Positions 36,120-46,158 of a DNA stretch of 64,000 nucleotides are shown here, piece after piece. Below the pieces are notes generated by a model, which had not been told where the DNA came from, did not search any database, and saw only the letters and a list, made by a program, of their open reading frames with translations. Made by a program: the position numbers and the translations under genes. Origin of the DNA: Acinetobacter puyangensis. Lineage in GTDB: Bacteria > Pseudomonadota > Gammaproteobacteria > Pseudomonadales > Moraxellaceae. Positions within the stretch are counted from its first letter, which is position 1, and every line of letters starts with the position of its first letter. The DNA is taken from contig NZ_OANT01000013.1 of the NCBI RefSeq assembly GCF_900096995.1, forward strand, positions 24,092-88,091. Reading direction: 5' to 3'.

Positions 36120-36743
36120 TTATATTTTCGGATAAAGTTTGAAAAAGATCTGAAGACGTTGCTGTAGGGTGATTTCAAGCTGTTCGGGCGTTGGTAGATC
36201 AATGATTTGCCAGATGGCACGATCATAATTACAATCGGTTAATAAGGTCAGGAACAACTCGGCACATTGCTGACTATTTTCAATATCCAGTAATTTTAAA
36301 ACGCGTACCTGCTCAAAAAAATTATGCATATTCTGTTGGGTACGGGCAGGTCCGGATTGATAAAACAAATGTACCAGCTCGACATTACTGGTGACCAGAC
36401 TCGACATCAGTCGCATCAATTCTATTGCTTCTTTGCTATAGAGCATATTTAAAAAAGCAGAACCTAAATCATGCAGTACGTTTTCAATATTACTGTCTGG
36501 TCCGATTTCATAATATTTTTTAGGCAGTCTTTGTTCACATACCATTTCAATGGCTGCGCTAAATAATTGGGTCTTGTCATGAAAATGATTATATACCGTC
36601 AGTTTGGAAACACCTGCATTTTGCGCAATGGCATCCATGCTTGATCCTTCATAACCCAGCGTTAAAAAAAGGTTTTTTGCGGCTTCCAAAATTGCCTGAC
36701 GTTTTTTTAAATCTTTGGGGCGACCAAGACCACGTGGTTGCAT
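36120..36743 (-). CDS. TetR/AcrR family transcriptional regulator
   Basis: The 207-aa repressor has an N-terminal TetR helix-turn-helix (about residues 12-58: ILEAAKNLFLTLGYEGSSMDAIAQNAGVSKLTVYNHF) and a variable C-terminal ligand domain. It is divergent from the RND membrane-fusion gene with 170 bp between them, the classical arrangement for local control of an efflux pump. The ATG at 36743 is preferred; a TTG five codons earlier is in frame. Two palindromic sites in the gap are the likely operators. Confidence 0.88.
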   Translation of the reverse strand: MQPRGLGRPKDLKKRQAILEAAKNLFLTLGYEGSSMDAIAQNAGVSKLTVYNHFHDKTQLFSAAIEMVCEQRLPKKYYEIGPDSNIENVLHDLGSAFLNMLYSKEAIELMRLMSSLVTSNVELVHLFYQSGPARTQQNMHNFFEQVRVLKLLDIENSQQCAELFLTLLTDCNYDRAIWQIIDLPTPEQLEITLQQRLQIFFKLYPKI

Positions 36744-36799
36744 GTGTATTGACCTCAATGACAGAAGAAATTTGCGGCGTTCACATTTTCATCATTTAT

Positions 36800-36815
36800 T
36801 ATACTTACTAGTATA
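36800..36815. promoter_or_regulatory. Putative TetR operator 1
   Basis: The palindrome TATAC-N6-GTATA (36800-36815) lies between the divergent tetR and membrane-fusion genes. The same half-sites with the same spacing recur at 36855, which argues for a specific repressor site. Binding is inference. Confidence 0.5.
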
Positions 36816-36854
36816 GAAAATGAAATGTATTGATGATACATTGACTTTAATTAT

Positions 36855-36870
36855 TATACTGATGGGTATA
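36855..36870. promoter_or_regulatory. Putative TetR operator 2
   Basis: A second TATAC-N6-GTATA palindrome, 55 bp from operator 1, or about five helical turns. It overlaps the region where a minus-10 element for the pump operon (TATACT or TATAGT) would sit, so repressor binding could block transcription. Confidence 0.5.
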
Positions 36871-36913
36871 GTAAGTTAAGGGCAATGCGATACTGCGACA
36901 TGATAGCAACGAA

Positions 36914-38050
36914 ATGATGAATATGGCGATGAATATGTCTGATTTTGCAAAAATATTGATACTGGGGTTGGTGGCATTATGCTTACAGGCATGTAGTAAG
37001 CCGCAAGCTGAAGTCGAACAAGAAAAAATTGTTATGGTGACGCAACCGGTAAATCAGCAGTCACAATTACATAGCTACGCTGGAGACGTGGTTGCCCGGC
37101 AGCAAACTGCACTAGCGTTTCGGGTAGGTGGGCAGCTCATCGAACGCTATGCAGATGTGGGTGATCGGGTGAAGGTCGGTCAGGTTTTGGCAAAACTGGA
37201 TGTTAAGGATGCGGACTTGCAATTGAATGCCGCCCGAGCACAGCTGGAACAGGCACAGGCTGCGGAAAAAAATGCACAGGTCGAATACCAGCGTTTTCAA
37301 CAACTGTTACCGGATCATGCAGTCAGTCGTTCACAGTTTGATGCCATTGAAAACCAATATAAAGCTGCTTTGTCGAGCTTGAAACAGGCACAGGCAAATT
37401 ATGCAGTGGCACAAAATCAGACCAGATATAATCAACTGTTGGCCAATAAAAATGGTGTGATAACCGAGCGTAATATTGAGGTTGGACAAGTCGTGGCAGC
37501 AGGTCAGGCTGCCTATCAAATCGCCATAGATGGTGAGCGAGAAGTGGCGATTGGTGTGCCGGAACAAGTGATTAACCAGATGAAAGTCGGACAGTCGGCT
37601 TGGATTAGCCTATGGTCTACACCAGATCAACGCCATGGTGGATTTATTCGGGAGATTGCACCCGCTGCCGATCAGACTCGAACTTTTGCGGTCAAAGTTG
37701 CATTCAAAAATAGCAATGTACCGATTCAACTGGGGCAAAGTGCACGCGTGTTTTTTAATCTTGAACAAGCCAGTCAGTTGAATGTGCCACTGGCCAGTAT
37801 TTCCGCAGTCAACCAAAATCCCTATGTCTGGATATTGAAACCAGACAATACCCTGAACAAAGTATTGGTCACGATGGGTGAATATCAACATGATGTTGTA
37901 CCGATTCTATCCGGATTAAAGGCAGATCAATGGGTCGTGGTGGGTGGTGTGCATTTATTGCGTGAAGGACAAAAGGTGAAGCCAGTCGATCGGGAAAATC
38001 GCCCTGTGCGCATTAAAGCCAATACTTACATTGCTTCACAACAGCCTTGA
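36914..38050 (+). CDS. RND efflux periplasmic adaptor (membrane-fusion) lipoprotein
   Basis: The 378-aa adaptor has a lipoprotein signal ending at the lipobox LQAC (Cys about residue 27), then the HlyD/MFP layout: a beta-barrel/lipoyl half (YAGDVVARQQTALAFRVGGQLIERYADVGDRVKVGQVLAKLD), a coiled-coil hairpin (about 95-165), the second lipoyl half and a C-terminal barrel. It bridges the RND pump at 38066 to an outer-membrane channel encoded elsewhere. Several ATGs cluster at the start; the first is taken. Confidence 0.9.
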   Translation: MMNMAMNMSDFAKILILGLVALCLQACSKPQAEVEQEKIVMVTQPVNQQSQLHSYAGDVVARQQTALAFRVGGQLIERYADVGDRVKVGQVLAKLDVKDADLQLNAARAQLEQAQAAEKNAQVEYQRFQQLLPDHAVSRSQFDAIENQYKAALSSLKQAQANYAVAQNQTRYNQLLANKNGVITERNIEVGQVVAAGQAAYQIAIDGEREVAIGVPEQVINQMKVGQSAWISLWSTPDQRHGGFIREIAPAADQTRTFAVKVAFKNSNVPIQLGQSARVFFNLEQASQLNVPLASISAVNQNPYVWILKPDNTLNKVLVTMGEYQHDVVPILSGLKADQWVVVGGVHLLREGQKVKPVDRENRPVRIKANTYIASQQP

Positions 38051-38065
38051 TTCGGGGAGAATCTC

Positions 38066-41000
38066 ATGCAATTTAATCTTTCTGAATGGGCATTAAAAAA
38101 TAAGGGACTGCTGCTGTATTTTATGCTGTTTCTTGCGCTGGTCGGCTTGTTTTCCTATTCAAAGTTAGCGCAAAGTGAAGATCCACCGTTTACCTTTAAA
38201 GTCATGGTGGTACAAACCTACTGGCCGGGCGCCACGGCAAAAGAAGTGTCGTTACAGGTCACCGATAAAATCGAAAAAGAATTGATGGAAACGGGCAAAT
38301 ACGAAAAGATCTTGGCGTATTCCCGTCCCGGTGAATCGATGGTGACGTTTATGGCCAAAGATTCCATCCATTCGGCAGAGATTCCTGATGTCTGGTATCA
38401 GGTACGAAAAAAAGTTGCCGATATCCAGCATGAGTTACCCAGTGGGGTACAGGGACCTTTTTTTAATGACGAATTTGGTGATACCTTTGGCAATATCTAT
38501 GTGCTCACCAGTCAAGATTTTGATTATGCAGTATTAAAACAATATGCAGATCGTCTGCAATTACAGTTACAGCGGGTCAAAGATGTCGCTAAGGTTGATC
38601 TGATCGGGCTACAAAACGAAAAAATATGGATAGAAATTTCTAATACCAAAGCTGCCAATCTGGGCATTCCTGTCACAGCGTTACAACAGGCATTGCAGGA
38701 ACAAAATAGTATTACTCCCGCAGGTTATTTTGAAACCGCTAGTGATCGTATCCAGTTGCGTGTCAGTGGGGCACTCAAATCGGTTGAAGACTTGAAAAAA
38801 ATGCCTTTGCTAATTGGTGATCGAACCATTTTGCTGGGCGATGTTGCCGAGGTGTATCGTGGTTTTAGTGAACCTGCACAACCCCGTATGCGATTTATGG
38901 GGGAAAATGGTATTGGAATTGCAGTATCCATGCGCAAGGGTGGCGATATTTTGGCATTGGGTAAAAATCTGGAAACAGAATTTGCCCGTTTACAGGACAC
39001 GTTACCCGTCGGTATGAAACTGGACAAAGTATCGGATCAACCTGTCGCAGTTAAACGCAGTGTCAATGAGTTTATGAAAGTGCTTGCCGAAGCAGTGATT
39101 ATTGTCTTGCTGGTGAGTTTTTTCTCCTTGGGTTTCCGCACGGGTTTAGTGGTGGCTTTTTCTATTCCACTGGTCTTGGCCATGACCTTTGCCGGCATGT
39201 ATTATTTTGATGTTGGATTACATAAAATTTCACTGGGTGCACTCATTCTGGCACTGGGTTTATTGGTTGATGATGCCATTATTGCGGTAGAAATGATGGC
39301 GATTAAAATGGAGCAGGGCTATAGTCGGCTAAAAGCCGCAGGTTTCGCATGGACCAGCACAGCCTTTCCGATGTTGACCGGTACCTTGATTACTGCCGCA
39401 GGGTTTTTGCCGATTGCGACAGCCCAATCCAGCACTGGTGAGTATACCCGCTCGATTTTTCAGGTAGTGACCATTGCACTCTTGGTGTCATGGATTGCAG
39501 CGGTATTGTTTGTGCCTTATCTGGGCGAGAAATTATTACCCGATTATCAAAAGCTCAAACTGCATGTGCCATGGTATCAAAAACTCTGGGCAAAATGGCG
39601 TAAACAGCCACAACCCATACCGATGCCGCATGATGCGCAGCATGATCCTTATCAGACTCGGTTTTATCAGGGCTTTCGCAAGATGTTGAATGTCTGTGTC
39701 AGTTATCGTAAGACGGTAATTGCGGTGACGGTGGCAATCTTTGTTGGGTCGTTGATGATGTTTAAACTGGTACCACAACAATTTTTTCCACCGTCCAACC
39801 GGGCAGAAATTTTAATTGATCTTAAACTCGAAGAAGGCGCGTCTCTAACAGCAACCGAGCAAGCTGTCAAAAAAGTTGAACAATTTTTAAAAACCCAACA
39901 GGGTATTGATAATTATGTCGCCTATGTTGGGACAGGTTCACCACGGTTTTATCTGCCATTGGATCAGCAATTGCCGCAAACCAGTTTTGCCCAGTTTGTG
40001 GTCTTGGCCAGTTCACTAGATGAACGTAATGAAATCCGGAAAAATCTGGATCAGCAATTAAAGCAACTTTTACCACAGGTCCGGACACGGGTGTCATTGC
40101 TGGAAAATGGGCCGCCAGTCGGTTATCCGCTGCAATATAGAGTATCGGGTGAAGATTTGGATCTGGTGCGTGAATGGGCACAAAAAGTTGCCGCAGTGGT
40201 CAGCGAAAGTCCGGATGCGACAAATGTTCATCTCGATTGGGGCGAACCCAGCAAAATGATTTATTTGGAGATTGATCAGGATCGTGCGCGTCAACTCGGG
40301 ATCAGCAGTCAAAGTCTGGCAAATTTTTTAAACAGTTCAATTTCAGGCAGTGTGATCAATCAATATCGTGAGAAAAGCGAATTAATCGAAATTCGTTTGC
40401 GTGGCGATGCCATCGAACGTGTCAATGTCGGTGCATTATCGAGTCTAGCTGTTCCCACCAGTTCCGGCAGCAGCATACCTTTATCGCAGATTGCTAAAAT
40501 TGAATCCGGTTTTGAAGACGGGTTAATCTGGCATCGGAATCGCTTGCCAACCATTACCGTTCGTGCCGATTTACGCAGTGATAAATTGCCTGCTGCAATT
40601 GTGAATGATTTAAGTACGCAAATGCAGCAATTACGAGAGCGGATGCCAAGCGGTTATTTACTGGAAGTGGGCGGCACGGTAGAGGAATCGGCCAAGGGAC
40701 AAGATTCTGTTAATGCCGGTATGCCATTATTTCTGGCTGTGGTCTTTACTTTGTTGATGCTGCAATTGAAAAGTTTTTCTCGTGCAGTCATTGTCTTTCT
40801 GACTGCGCCGCTTGGTATCATTGGTGTGACTTGGTTTTTATTATTGTTTGGTAAGCCTTTTGGTTTTGTTGCCATGCTCGGCACCATTGCATTGTCGGGC
40901 ATGATTATGCGTAACTCTCTGATTTTGATTGATCAGATTGAACAGGATATTCGGGCGGGGATTGATCCTTGGAATGCTGTGATTGAAGCGACAGTCCGAC

Positions 41001-41185
41001 GCTTTCGTCCGATTATCCTGACCGGTTTGGCCGCAGTTCTGGCGATGATTCCCTTGTCGAGAAGTATTTTCTTTGGCCCAATGGCGGTGGCCATTATGGG
41101 GGGATTGATCGCTGCAACTTTGCTGACATTATTTTTCTTGCCAGCCGTCTATGCAACTTGGTTCAAAGTGAAAAAAGTAAACTAA
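38066..41185 (+). CDS. RND family efflux transporter permease
   Basis: The 1039-aa inner-membrane pump has the 12-helix RND layout with two large periplasmic loops. The proton-relay aspartates lie in GLLVDDAIIAVEMM (about residue 405), with the FSLGFRTGLVVAFSIPLVLAMTF and GMIMRNSLILIDQIEQD blocks. It belongs to the multidrug-type HAE1/AcrB superfamily, although the tandem MFP-plus-pump without a channel gene resembles VexF/TriC-type pairs. It starts 15 bp after the adaptor and is probably repressed by the TetR protein. Substrates unknown. Confidence 0.93.
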   Translation: MQFNLSEWALKNKGLLLYFMLFLALVGLFSYSKLAQSEDPPFTFKVMVVQTYWPGATAKEVSLQVTDKIEKELMETGKYEKILAYSRPGESMVTFMAKDSIHSAEIPDVWYQVRKKVADIQHELPSGVQGPFFNDEFGDTFGNIYVLTSQDFDYAVLKQYADRLQLQLQRVKDVAKVDLIGLQNEKIWIEISNTKAANLGIPVTALQQALQEQNSITPAGYFETASDRIQLRVSGALKSVEDLKKMPLLIGDRTILLGDVAEVYRGFSEPAQPRMRFMGENGIGIAVSMRKGGDILALGKNLETEFARLQDTLPVGMKLDKVSDQPVAVKRSVNEFMKVLAEAVIIVLLVSFFSLGFRTGLVVAFSIPLVLAMTFAGMYYFDVGLHKISLGALILALGLLVDDAIIAVEMMAIKMEQGYSRLKAAGFAWTSTAFPMLTGTLITAAGFLPIATAQSSTGEYTRSIFQVVTIALLVSWIAAVLFVPYLGEKLLPDYQKLKLHVPWYQKLWAKWRKQPQPIPMPHDAQHDPYQTRFYQGFRKMLNVCVSYRKTVIAVTVAIFVGSLMMFKLVPQQFFPPSNRAEILIDLKLEEGASLTATEQAVKKVEQFLKTQQGIDNYVAYVGTGSPRFYLPLDQQLPQTSFAQFVVLASSLDERNEIRKNLDQQLKQLLPQVRTRVSLLENGPPVGYPLQYRVSGEDLDLVREWAQKVAAVVSESPDATNVHLDWGEPSKMIYLEIDQDRARQLGISSQSLANFLNSSISGSVINQYREKSELIEIRLRGDAIERVNVGALSSLAVPTSSGSSIPLSQIAKIESGFEDGLIWHRNRLPTITVRADLRSDKLPAAIVNDLSTQMQQLRERMPSGYLLEVGGTVEESAKGQDSVNAGMPLFLAVVFTLLMLQLKSFSRAVIVFLTAPLGIIGVTWFLLLFGKPFGFVAMLGTIALSGMIMRNSLILIDQIEQDIRAGIDPWNAVIEATVRRFRPIILTGLAAVLAMIPLSRSIFFGPMAVAIMGGLIAATLLTLFFLPAVYATWFKVKKVN

Positions 41186-41315
41186 TTATCAAAATTCGGT
41201 ATACAATAGAATAGTATTTTTGTATGGTTTCATTGCAGTATTTTTACTGCATGAAATAAAGGAAACCCGCAGCTGAAGAGTTGCGGGTTGATCATTAAGA
41301 AGGTTGGGGTTTTAA

Positions 41316-41693
41316 ATGGGGTCAGAGCAACAAAAAAAACAGGAAAAGCGCATCTTGATGGCTTACTTGTTTATGCTGTTAACCGTTTTTTCAATTATAC
41401 CGATCATTATTGCGTACTGGATGGCAGCCCGTGTCACGCATGTCCCCGATCTGGAAGTCTGGCTAAGTTCACATGCGTTCTGGATTGTACGTAGCTTAAT
41501 GATTTTTATCTGTATTGCGATTTTTGCAGCGCTATGGTTTATCCCCTTGGCATTTTTGGTATGGGATCAATATATCTGGGTGACCGCTTGTACCATTGTT
41601 GGTGTGATATTTGCCATCATTGCTTGGCTATATCTATTAAATGCTTGGTTAAAGGGTATTTCCCGCTATTTTAAGCGTAAGCCTGTGTATTAA
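41316..41693 (+). CDS. Small membrane protein of unknown function (three TM)
   Basis: The 125-aa protein has three hydrophobic segments (about residues 15-37, 53-83 and 88-112), charged ends (KKQEKR; RYFKRKPVY) and no recognised domain. A frame 28 bases upstream reads a short unrelated peptide and is a shadow. The hairpin aacccgcagc/gttgcgggtt just upstream (about 41264-41288) has no T-run. It is upstream of dnaJ but separated by 332 bp and a promoter, so not an operon partner. Confidence 0.7.
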   Translation: MGSEQQKKQEKRILMAYLFMLLTVFSIIPIIIAYWMAARVTHVPDLEVWLSSHAFWIVRSLMIFICIAIFAALWFIPLAFLVWDQYIWVTACTIVGVIFAIIAWLYLLNAWLKGISRYFKRKPVY

Positions 41694-41943
41694 AATAATT
41701 TTTTGATATGATCAAATCTTGTGTTTGATACCGCTATTTTAAGTATTTACGGGATTTAGCACATAGGCTTTAATGGTATGGGTGAATGAAAACGTCAATA
41801 TCATTTCTATATAACGTTTAAAACACGGCTTTAAAGCCTATACTCAATAGCAAGTCACATGATCAATTCAGTGGTATTGTAAAATATATTATTGATGGTG
41901 GTCAGAGATTCTTGCTGAATTCTTAAAATAAATGCTGTCTACG

Positions 41944-41971
41944 CTTGTAATCTATAAAATCATCCCAACAT
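41944..41971 (+). promoter_or_regulatory. Putative sigma-32 heat-shock promoter for dnaJ
   Basis: CTTGTAA at 41944-41950 and CCCAACAT at 41964-41971 are separated by 13 bp and match the CTTGAAA...CCCCATNT pattern with few changes. The rest of the 332-bp gap 41694-42025 shows nothing else definite. Confidence 0.5.
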
Positions 41972-42025
41972 TAGCCGCAGTCTAAATTTTTTACTATTCA
42001 ATATGCGTTAGGAGTACCGCTGCTC

Positions 42026-43144
42026 ATGGCAAAGCGTGACTATTATGAGGTTTTAGGTGTTTCTAAAACTGCCAGTGATGATGAAATTAAAAAAGCCTAT
42101 CGTAAATTGGCGATGAAATATCATCCAGACCGTAACCCTGATAATGCCGAAGCAGAAGAAAAATTCAAAGAAGCTTCGGAAGCCTATGAAGTCTTGTCTG
42201 ATAGCGAAAAACGCAGCATGTATGACCGTATGGGTCATAACGCCTTTGAAGGTGGCGGCGGCTTTGGTGGCGGTGGCTTTAATGCAGAGGATATTTTCAG
42301 TCAGTTTGGTGATATTTTTGGCGGCGCCTTTGGTGGTGGAAGCCGTGGCGGGCAGCGCCAGCGTCGTGGTTCGGATCTACGTTATGTGATGACGCTGGAT
42401 CTGGAAGAAGCGATTAAAGGTGTGAAAAAAACCATTACGTTCTCTGCGCCAGCACCCTGTGATGCTTGTGATGGTAAAGGCGCAAAAAATGCCAGTGATG
42501 TAGAAACCTGTAGAACCTGTCACGGTAGCGGGCAAATCCGTATGCAACAGGGCTTCTTTGCGGTACAGCAAACCTGTAGTACCTGCCGTGGTACAGGAAA
42601 AACCATTAAGAATCCATGTAACAGCTGTCATGGTAGCGGCATTAAAGATCGTCAGCAAACACTGGAAGTCACCATTCCTGCGGGTGTAGATAACGGCGAT
42701 CGGGTGCGCTTATCTGGTAAAGGCGAAGCGGTTACAGGCGGACAGGCTGGCGATTTATATGTCGAAGTTGTAGTGCGTGAACATCCGATCTTCCAGCGTG
42801 ATGGTGCCGATCTGTATATGGATGTGCCAGTGAGTATTGCTGATGTTGCGCTGGGTAAAGAAATTGAAATTCCAACGTTGGACAGTCGTGTCAGTTTGAA
42901 AATCCCAGAAGGTACGCAAACAGGTAAATTGTTCCGTTTACGTGGCAAAGGGGTGAAACCTGTACGCAGTACTATGGTCGGTGATTTACTGTGTCGTATT
43001 GTGGTGGAAACCCCAACCAACCTGACCGAGCGTCAACGTGAATTGCTGAAAGAATTGCAAGCCACGTTAGGTGAAAGTAATCAACATAGTGATTCCAAAA
43101 AGAAAAAAGGTTTTTTTGATAAAGTCTCTGACTTATTTGATTAA
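42026..43144 (+). CDS. dnaJ: Chaperone protein DnaJ
   Basis: DnaJ feeds unfolded clients to DnaK and stimulates its ATPase. The 372-aa protein has the J domain with HPD (KYHPDRNP, about residue 33), a glycine/phenylalanine-rich region (about 75-115), four CxxCxGxG zinc-binding repeats ([32 protein letters not shown]) and the C-terminal client domain. All parts are complete. dnaK is not in the window. Confidence 0.97.
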   Translation: MAKRDYYEVLGVSKTASDDEIKKAYRKLAMKYHPDRNPDNAEAEEKFKEASEAYEVLSDSEKRSMYDRMGHNAFEGGGGFGGGGFNAEDIFSQFGDIFGGAFGGGSRGGQRQRRGSDLRYVMTLDLEEAIKGVKKTITFSAPAPCDACDGKGAKNASDVETCRTCHGSGQIRMQQGFFAVQQTCSTCRGTGKTIKNPCNSCHGSGIKDRQQTLEVTIPAGVDNGDRVRLSGKGEAVTGGQAGDLYVEVVVREHPIFQRDGADLYMDVPVSIADVALGKEIEIPTLDSRVSLKIPEGTQTGKLFRLRGKGVKPVRSTMVGDLLCRIVVETPTNLTERQRELLKELQATLGESNQHSDSKKKKGFFDKVSDLFD

Positions 43145-43159
43145 GCCCATATCTGAATG

Positions 43160-43187
43160 AATGCCTGCATAACGCAGGCATTTTTTA
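43160..43187 (+). terminator. Terminator after dnaJ
   Basis: An 8-to-9-bp stem (atgcctgc / gcaggcat, 43161-43168 with 43174-43181) is followed by six T. Confidence 0.85.
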
Positions 43188-43215
43188 TATAAAACCTTCT
43201 GAATTCGCTGAGTTT

Positions 43216-43224
43216 TGCTATAGT
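43216..43224 (+). promoter_or_regulatory. Extended minus-10 element of the dapB promoter
   Basis: TGCTATAGT matches an extended minus-10 (TG-N-TATAAT) 38 bp before the dapB start and after the dnaJ terminator, with a weak minus-35. This gives dapB its own promoter. Confidence 0.45.
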
Positions 43225-43226
43225 AG

Positions 43227-44072
<846 letters not shown>

Positions 44073-44203
44073 CATAAATCTAGCCGACAAAAATAACAGA
44101 TCTATTATAAAATAAAGCGTGTTGAGCTTTTAAATTATGCGTCATGATGCAAACTCAACACGTGGACACAGGCACAATGCTGTCGCCTCAAATGGAAATT
44201 TTG

Positions 44204-44866
44204 ATGTTAAAACGATTAAAACAGCCGGCATGGATAGTGCTGGTATCAACAATGTTGATAGCAAATACCGTACACGCTGCGACACAGGAAAAATTATCAA
44301 TCAATAAAAATGGCATTAAGGTCTGGACCTATCAGGTTGAGAATAATCCTATAATGCGATATCGGGCTGAAACCATTGTGAATACCACATTGGAAAACGC
44401 AGTAGGTTTGATTCTCGATACTGAAAAGGGTAAAAAATGGATTCCTTATGTCAGCGATCTCAGCGTTATTGAACGTAATGATACGATTGGAAAATTTATT
44501 GTCTATATGCGTCTGGATTTTCCCTTTCCATTAAGCGATCGTGATCTTGTGGTAGAAGGTAAGTTAAGTAAACTTAGCGATGGGCGAATTGTATTTAAGA
44601 ATAAATCCATTGTTGATGCACGTGTGCCCGTAAAAGCCAATATTGTGCGGATTCAACAATATGAAGGAGACTGGGTATTTCAAAAATTAGCTGCGCAACA
44701 AGTCAAAGTCAGCACGTCCGGTTTTGCCGATCCGGCTGGTGCTATTCCCTTATCTTTTGTCAATAATTTTGTCCAGCAACAACCCTATCAAATGCTGCAA
44801 CGGATGAAGCAGCAAGTGAAACAAAGTCATTATAGCAGCAATGATATTCCCGAAGTGTTACGTTGA
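44204..44866 (+). CDS. Secreted START-domain (lipid-binding-like) protein
   Basis: The 220-aa product starts LKRLKQPAWIVLV with a signal peptide cleaved near VHAAT. The mature protein resembles bacterial START/polyketide-cyclase-like domains (WIPYVSDLSVIERND; DFPFPLSDRDLVVEG; EGDWVFQKLAAQQ). The frame is open 20 codons upstream to another ATG, but the ATG at 44204 begins at the signal peptide. A periplasmic lipid-binding role is inferred from the fold only. Confidence 0.7.
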   Translation: MLKRLKQPAWIVLVSTMLIANTVHAATQEKLSINKNGIKVWTYQVENNPIMRYRAETIVNTTLENAVGLILDTEKGKKWIPYVSDLSVIERNDTIGKFIVYMRLDFPFPLSDRDLVVEGKLSKLSDGRIVFKNKSIVDARVPVKANIVRIQQYEGDWVFQKLAAQQVKVSTSGFADPAGAIPLSFVNNFVQQQPYQMLQRMKQQVKQSHYSSNDIPEVLR

Positions 44867-44994
44867 GTCAGATTTAATCCATGGAGCAGGATTGAATGAC
44901 TTAAAATTATTTGTATAAAAAGCATTAAGCTTAATGCATATCAGGGCAACTACTGATAGCATGAGTCAATATTTTCTCTACTTTAATAAATATC

Positions 44995-45627
44995 ATGTAT
45001 CTTATTGATTTCATTTTGCATGTGGATCAACATCTGGTTGAATTTGTAACCAATTATGGCACTTGGATCTATGTCATTCTATTTTTGATCATCTTTGTCG
45101 AAACTGGTCTGGTGGTGATGCCTTTTTTGCCCGGAGATAGCCTGTTATTTGCCGCAGGTGCACTCGCAGCAACCGGGGCAATGAATCCCTGGATGTTGAT
45201 TGTATTACTGTTTGTGGCCGCTGTATTGGGTGACACGTTGAATTATCATATTGGTAAATATATTGGACCACGGGTATTTGAAATAGAGTCGCGCTGGATT
45301 AACAAAGAATATCTTTATAAAACGCAGGCTTTTTTTGAAAAACATGGTGGCAAAACCATTATTTTTGCTCGTTTTATTCCTTTTGCCCGTACCTTCGCAC
45401 CATTTATTGCCGGCGTTAGTCATATGCATTATCGCTATTTTTTAAGTTATAACATCATTGGTGCAGCATGTTGGGTGTGTTCTTTTATTTTACTCGGTTA
45501 TTTGTTTGGCAATATTCCGGCCATCAAAGATAATTTTACCTATGTGATTTTTGCTATTATTTTGATCAGTGTACTTCCTGCACTGATTGCGTTTGTACGT
45601 GAACGACTATTCAAGAAAAAAGCATAA
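44995..45627 (+). CDS. DedA family membrane protein
   Basis: The 210-aa inner-membrane protein has the DedA motifs FLPGDSLLFAAGALA (about residues 43-57) and RFIPFARTFAPFIAG (about 122-136), with four to six hydrophobic segments. DedA proteins act in undecaprenyl-phosphate or lipid recycling and membrane homeostasis. The exact paralogue cannot be assigned. It is monocistronic. Confidence 0.88.
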   Translation: MYLIDFILHVDQHLVEFVTNYGTWIYVILFLIIFVETGLVVMPFLPGDSLLFAAGALAATGAMNPWMLIVLLFVAAVLGDTLNYHIGKYIGPRVFEIESRWINKEYLYKTQAFFEKHGGKTIIFARFIPFARTFAPFIAGVSHMHYRYFLSYNIIGAACWVCSFILLGYLFGNIPAIKDNFTYVIFAIILISVLPALIAFVRERLFKKKA

Positions 45628-45765
45628 ACCAAGAAAAAAGTATAAATTAAAATATCGAGCTGGTATGAATACTGGCAGGTAATTGCAAAAATGGGCGATT
45701 TGCAACATGATGTTGTGACAAATCGCCTGCTGTTTTTTAATTAAGTTCTTCTAAGCTGAATCGCA

Positions 45766-46158
45766 TTACGAAGTTTTCTGACGAGGATGTTGAATTGGGC
45801 AATTTTTAAAGTTTGCGGCTTGTTCAATCGCATCCTGCTGCCCGAATAACTTGCCGATTTCGGTCCGTTTGCTGTCACTGGATTGTCCCATATTGACAGA
45901 GACACTCGGGCCAAAGCCCCATCCGCCACGCCCCCAGCCACCGCCTAAACCAATACCCAAACCAACACCAGTACGTTTTGCTGGTTCCACACCTTGTTGT
46001 AAATATTGACTGATTCTGGCATATTCGGCATGTAATTGGGCGCAGTCCCAGCCCTGATATTGAGTTGGCGACACATAGGTGGGTTTAACATTTCCGGTTG
46101 CACAGCCTGTCGCCATAACTGCGGTTGCAAGCATTAAACACATCAGAGAAGTTTTCAT
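45766..46158 (-). CDS. Glycine-rich lipoprotein of unknown function
   Basis: The 130-aa protein has a lipoprotein signal with lipobox ATGC (Cys about residue 19). The mature part starts WDCAQLHAEYARISQYLQQG and then has a glycine-rich centre (GVGLGIGLGGGWGRGGWGFG, about residues 64-83). It is predicted to anchor in a membrane and could associate with the envelope. Its ATG overlaps the stop of the ParA gene by 4 bp (ATGA), so the two are coupled. No family is recognised. Confidence 0.75.
   Translation of the reverse strand: MKTSLMCLMLATAVMATGCATGNVKPTYVSPTQYQGWDCAQLHAEYARISQYLQQGVEPAKRTGVGLGIGLGGGWGRGGWGFGPSVSVNMGQSSDSKRTEIGKLFGQQDAIEQAANFKNCPIQHPRQKTS

Noticed and set aside
36120..41185. A complete tripartite efflux operon including an outer-membrane channel
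   Set aside because: Only adaptor and pump genes are present; no TolC-like gene lies beside them.
41288..41494. 68-codon frame overlapping the small membrane gene before dnaJ
   Set aside because: It overlaps the better frame at 41316, which has three clear membrane helices, so it is a shadow.
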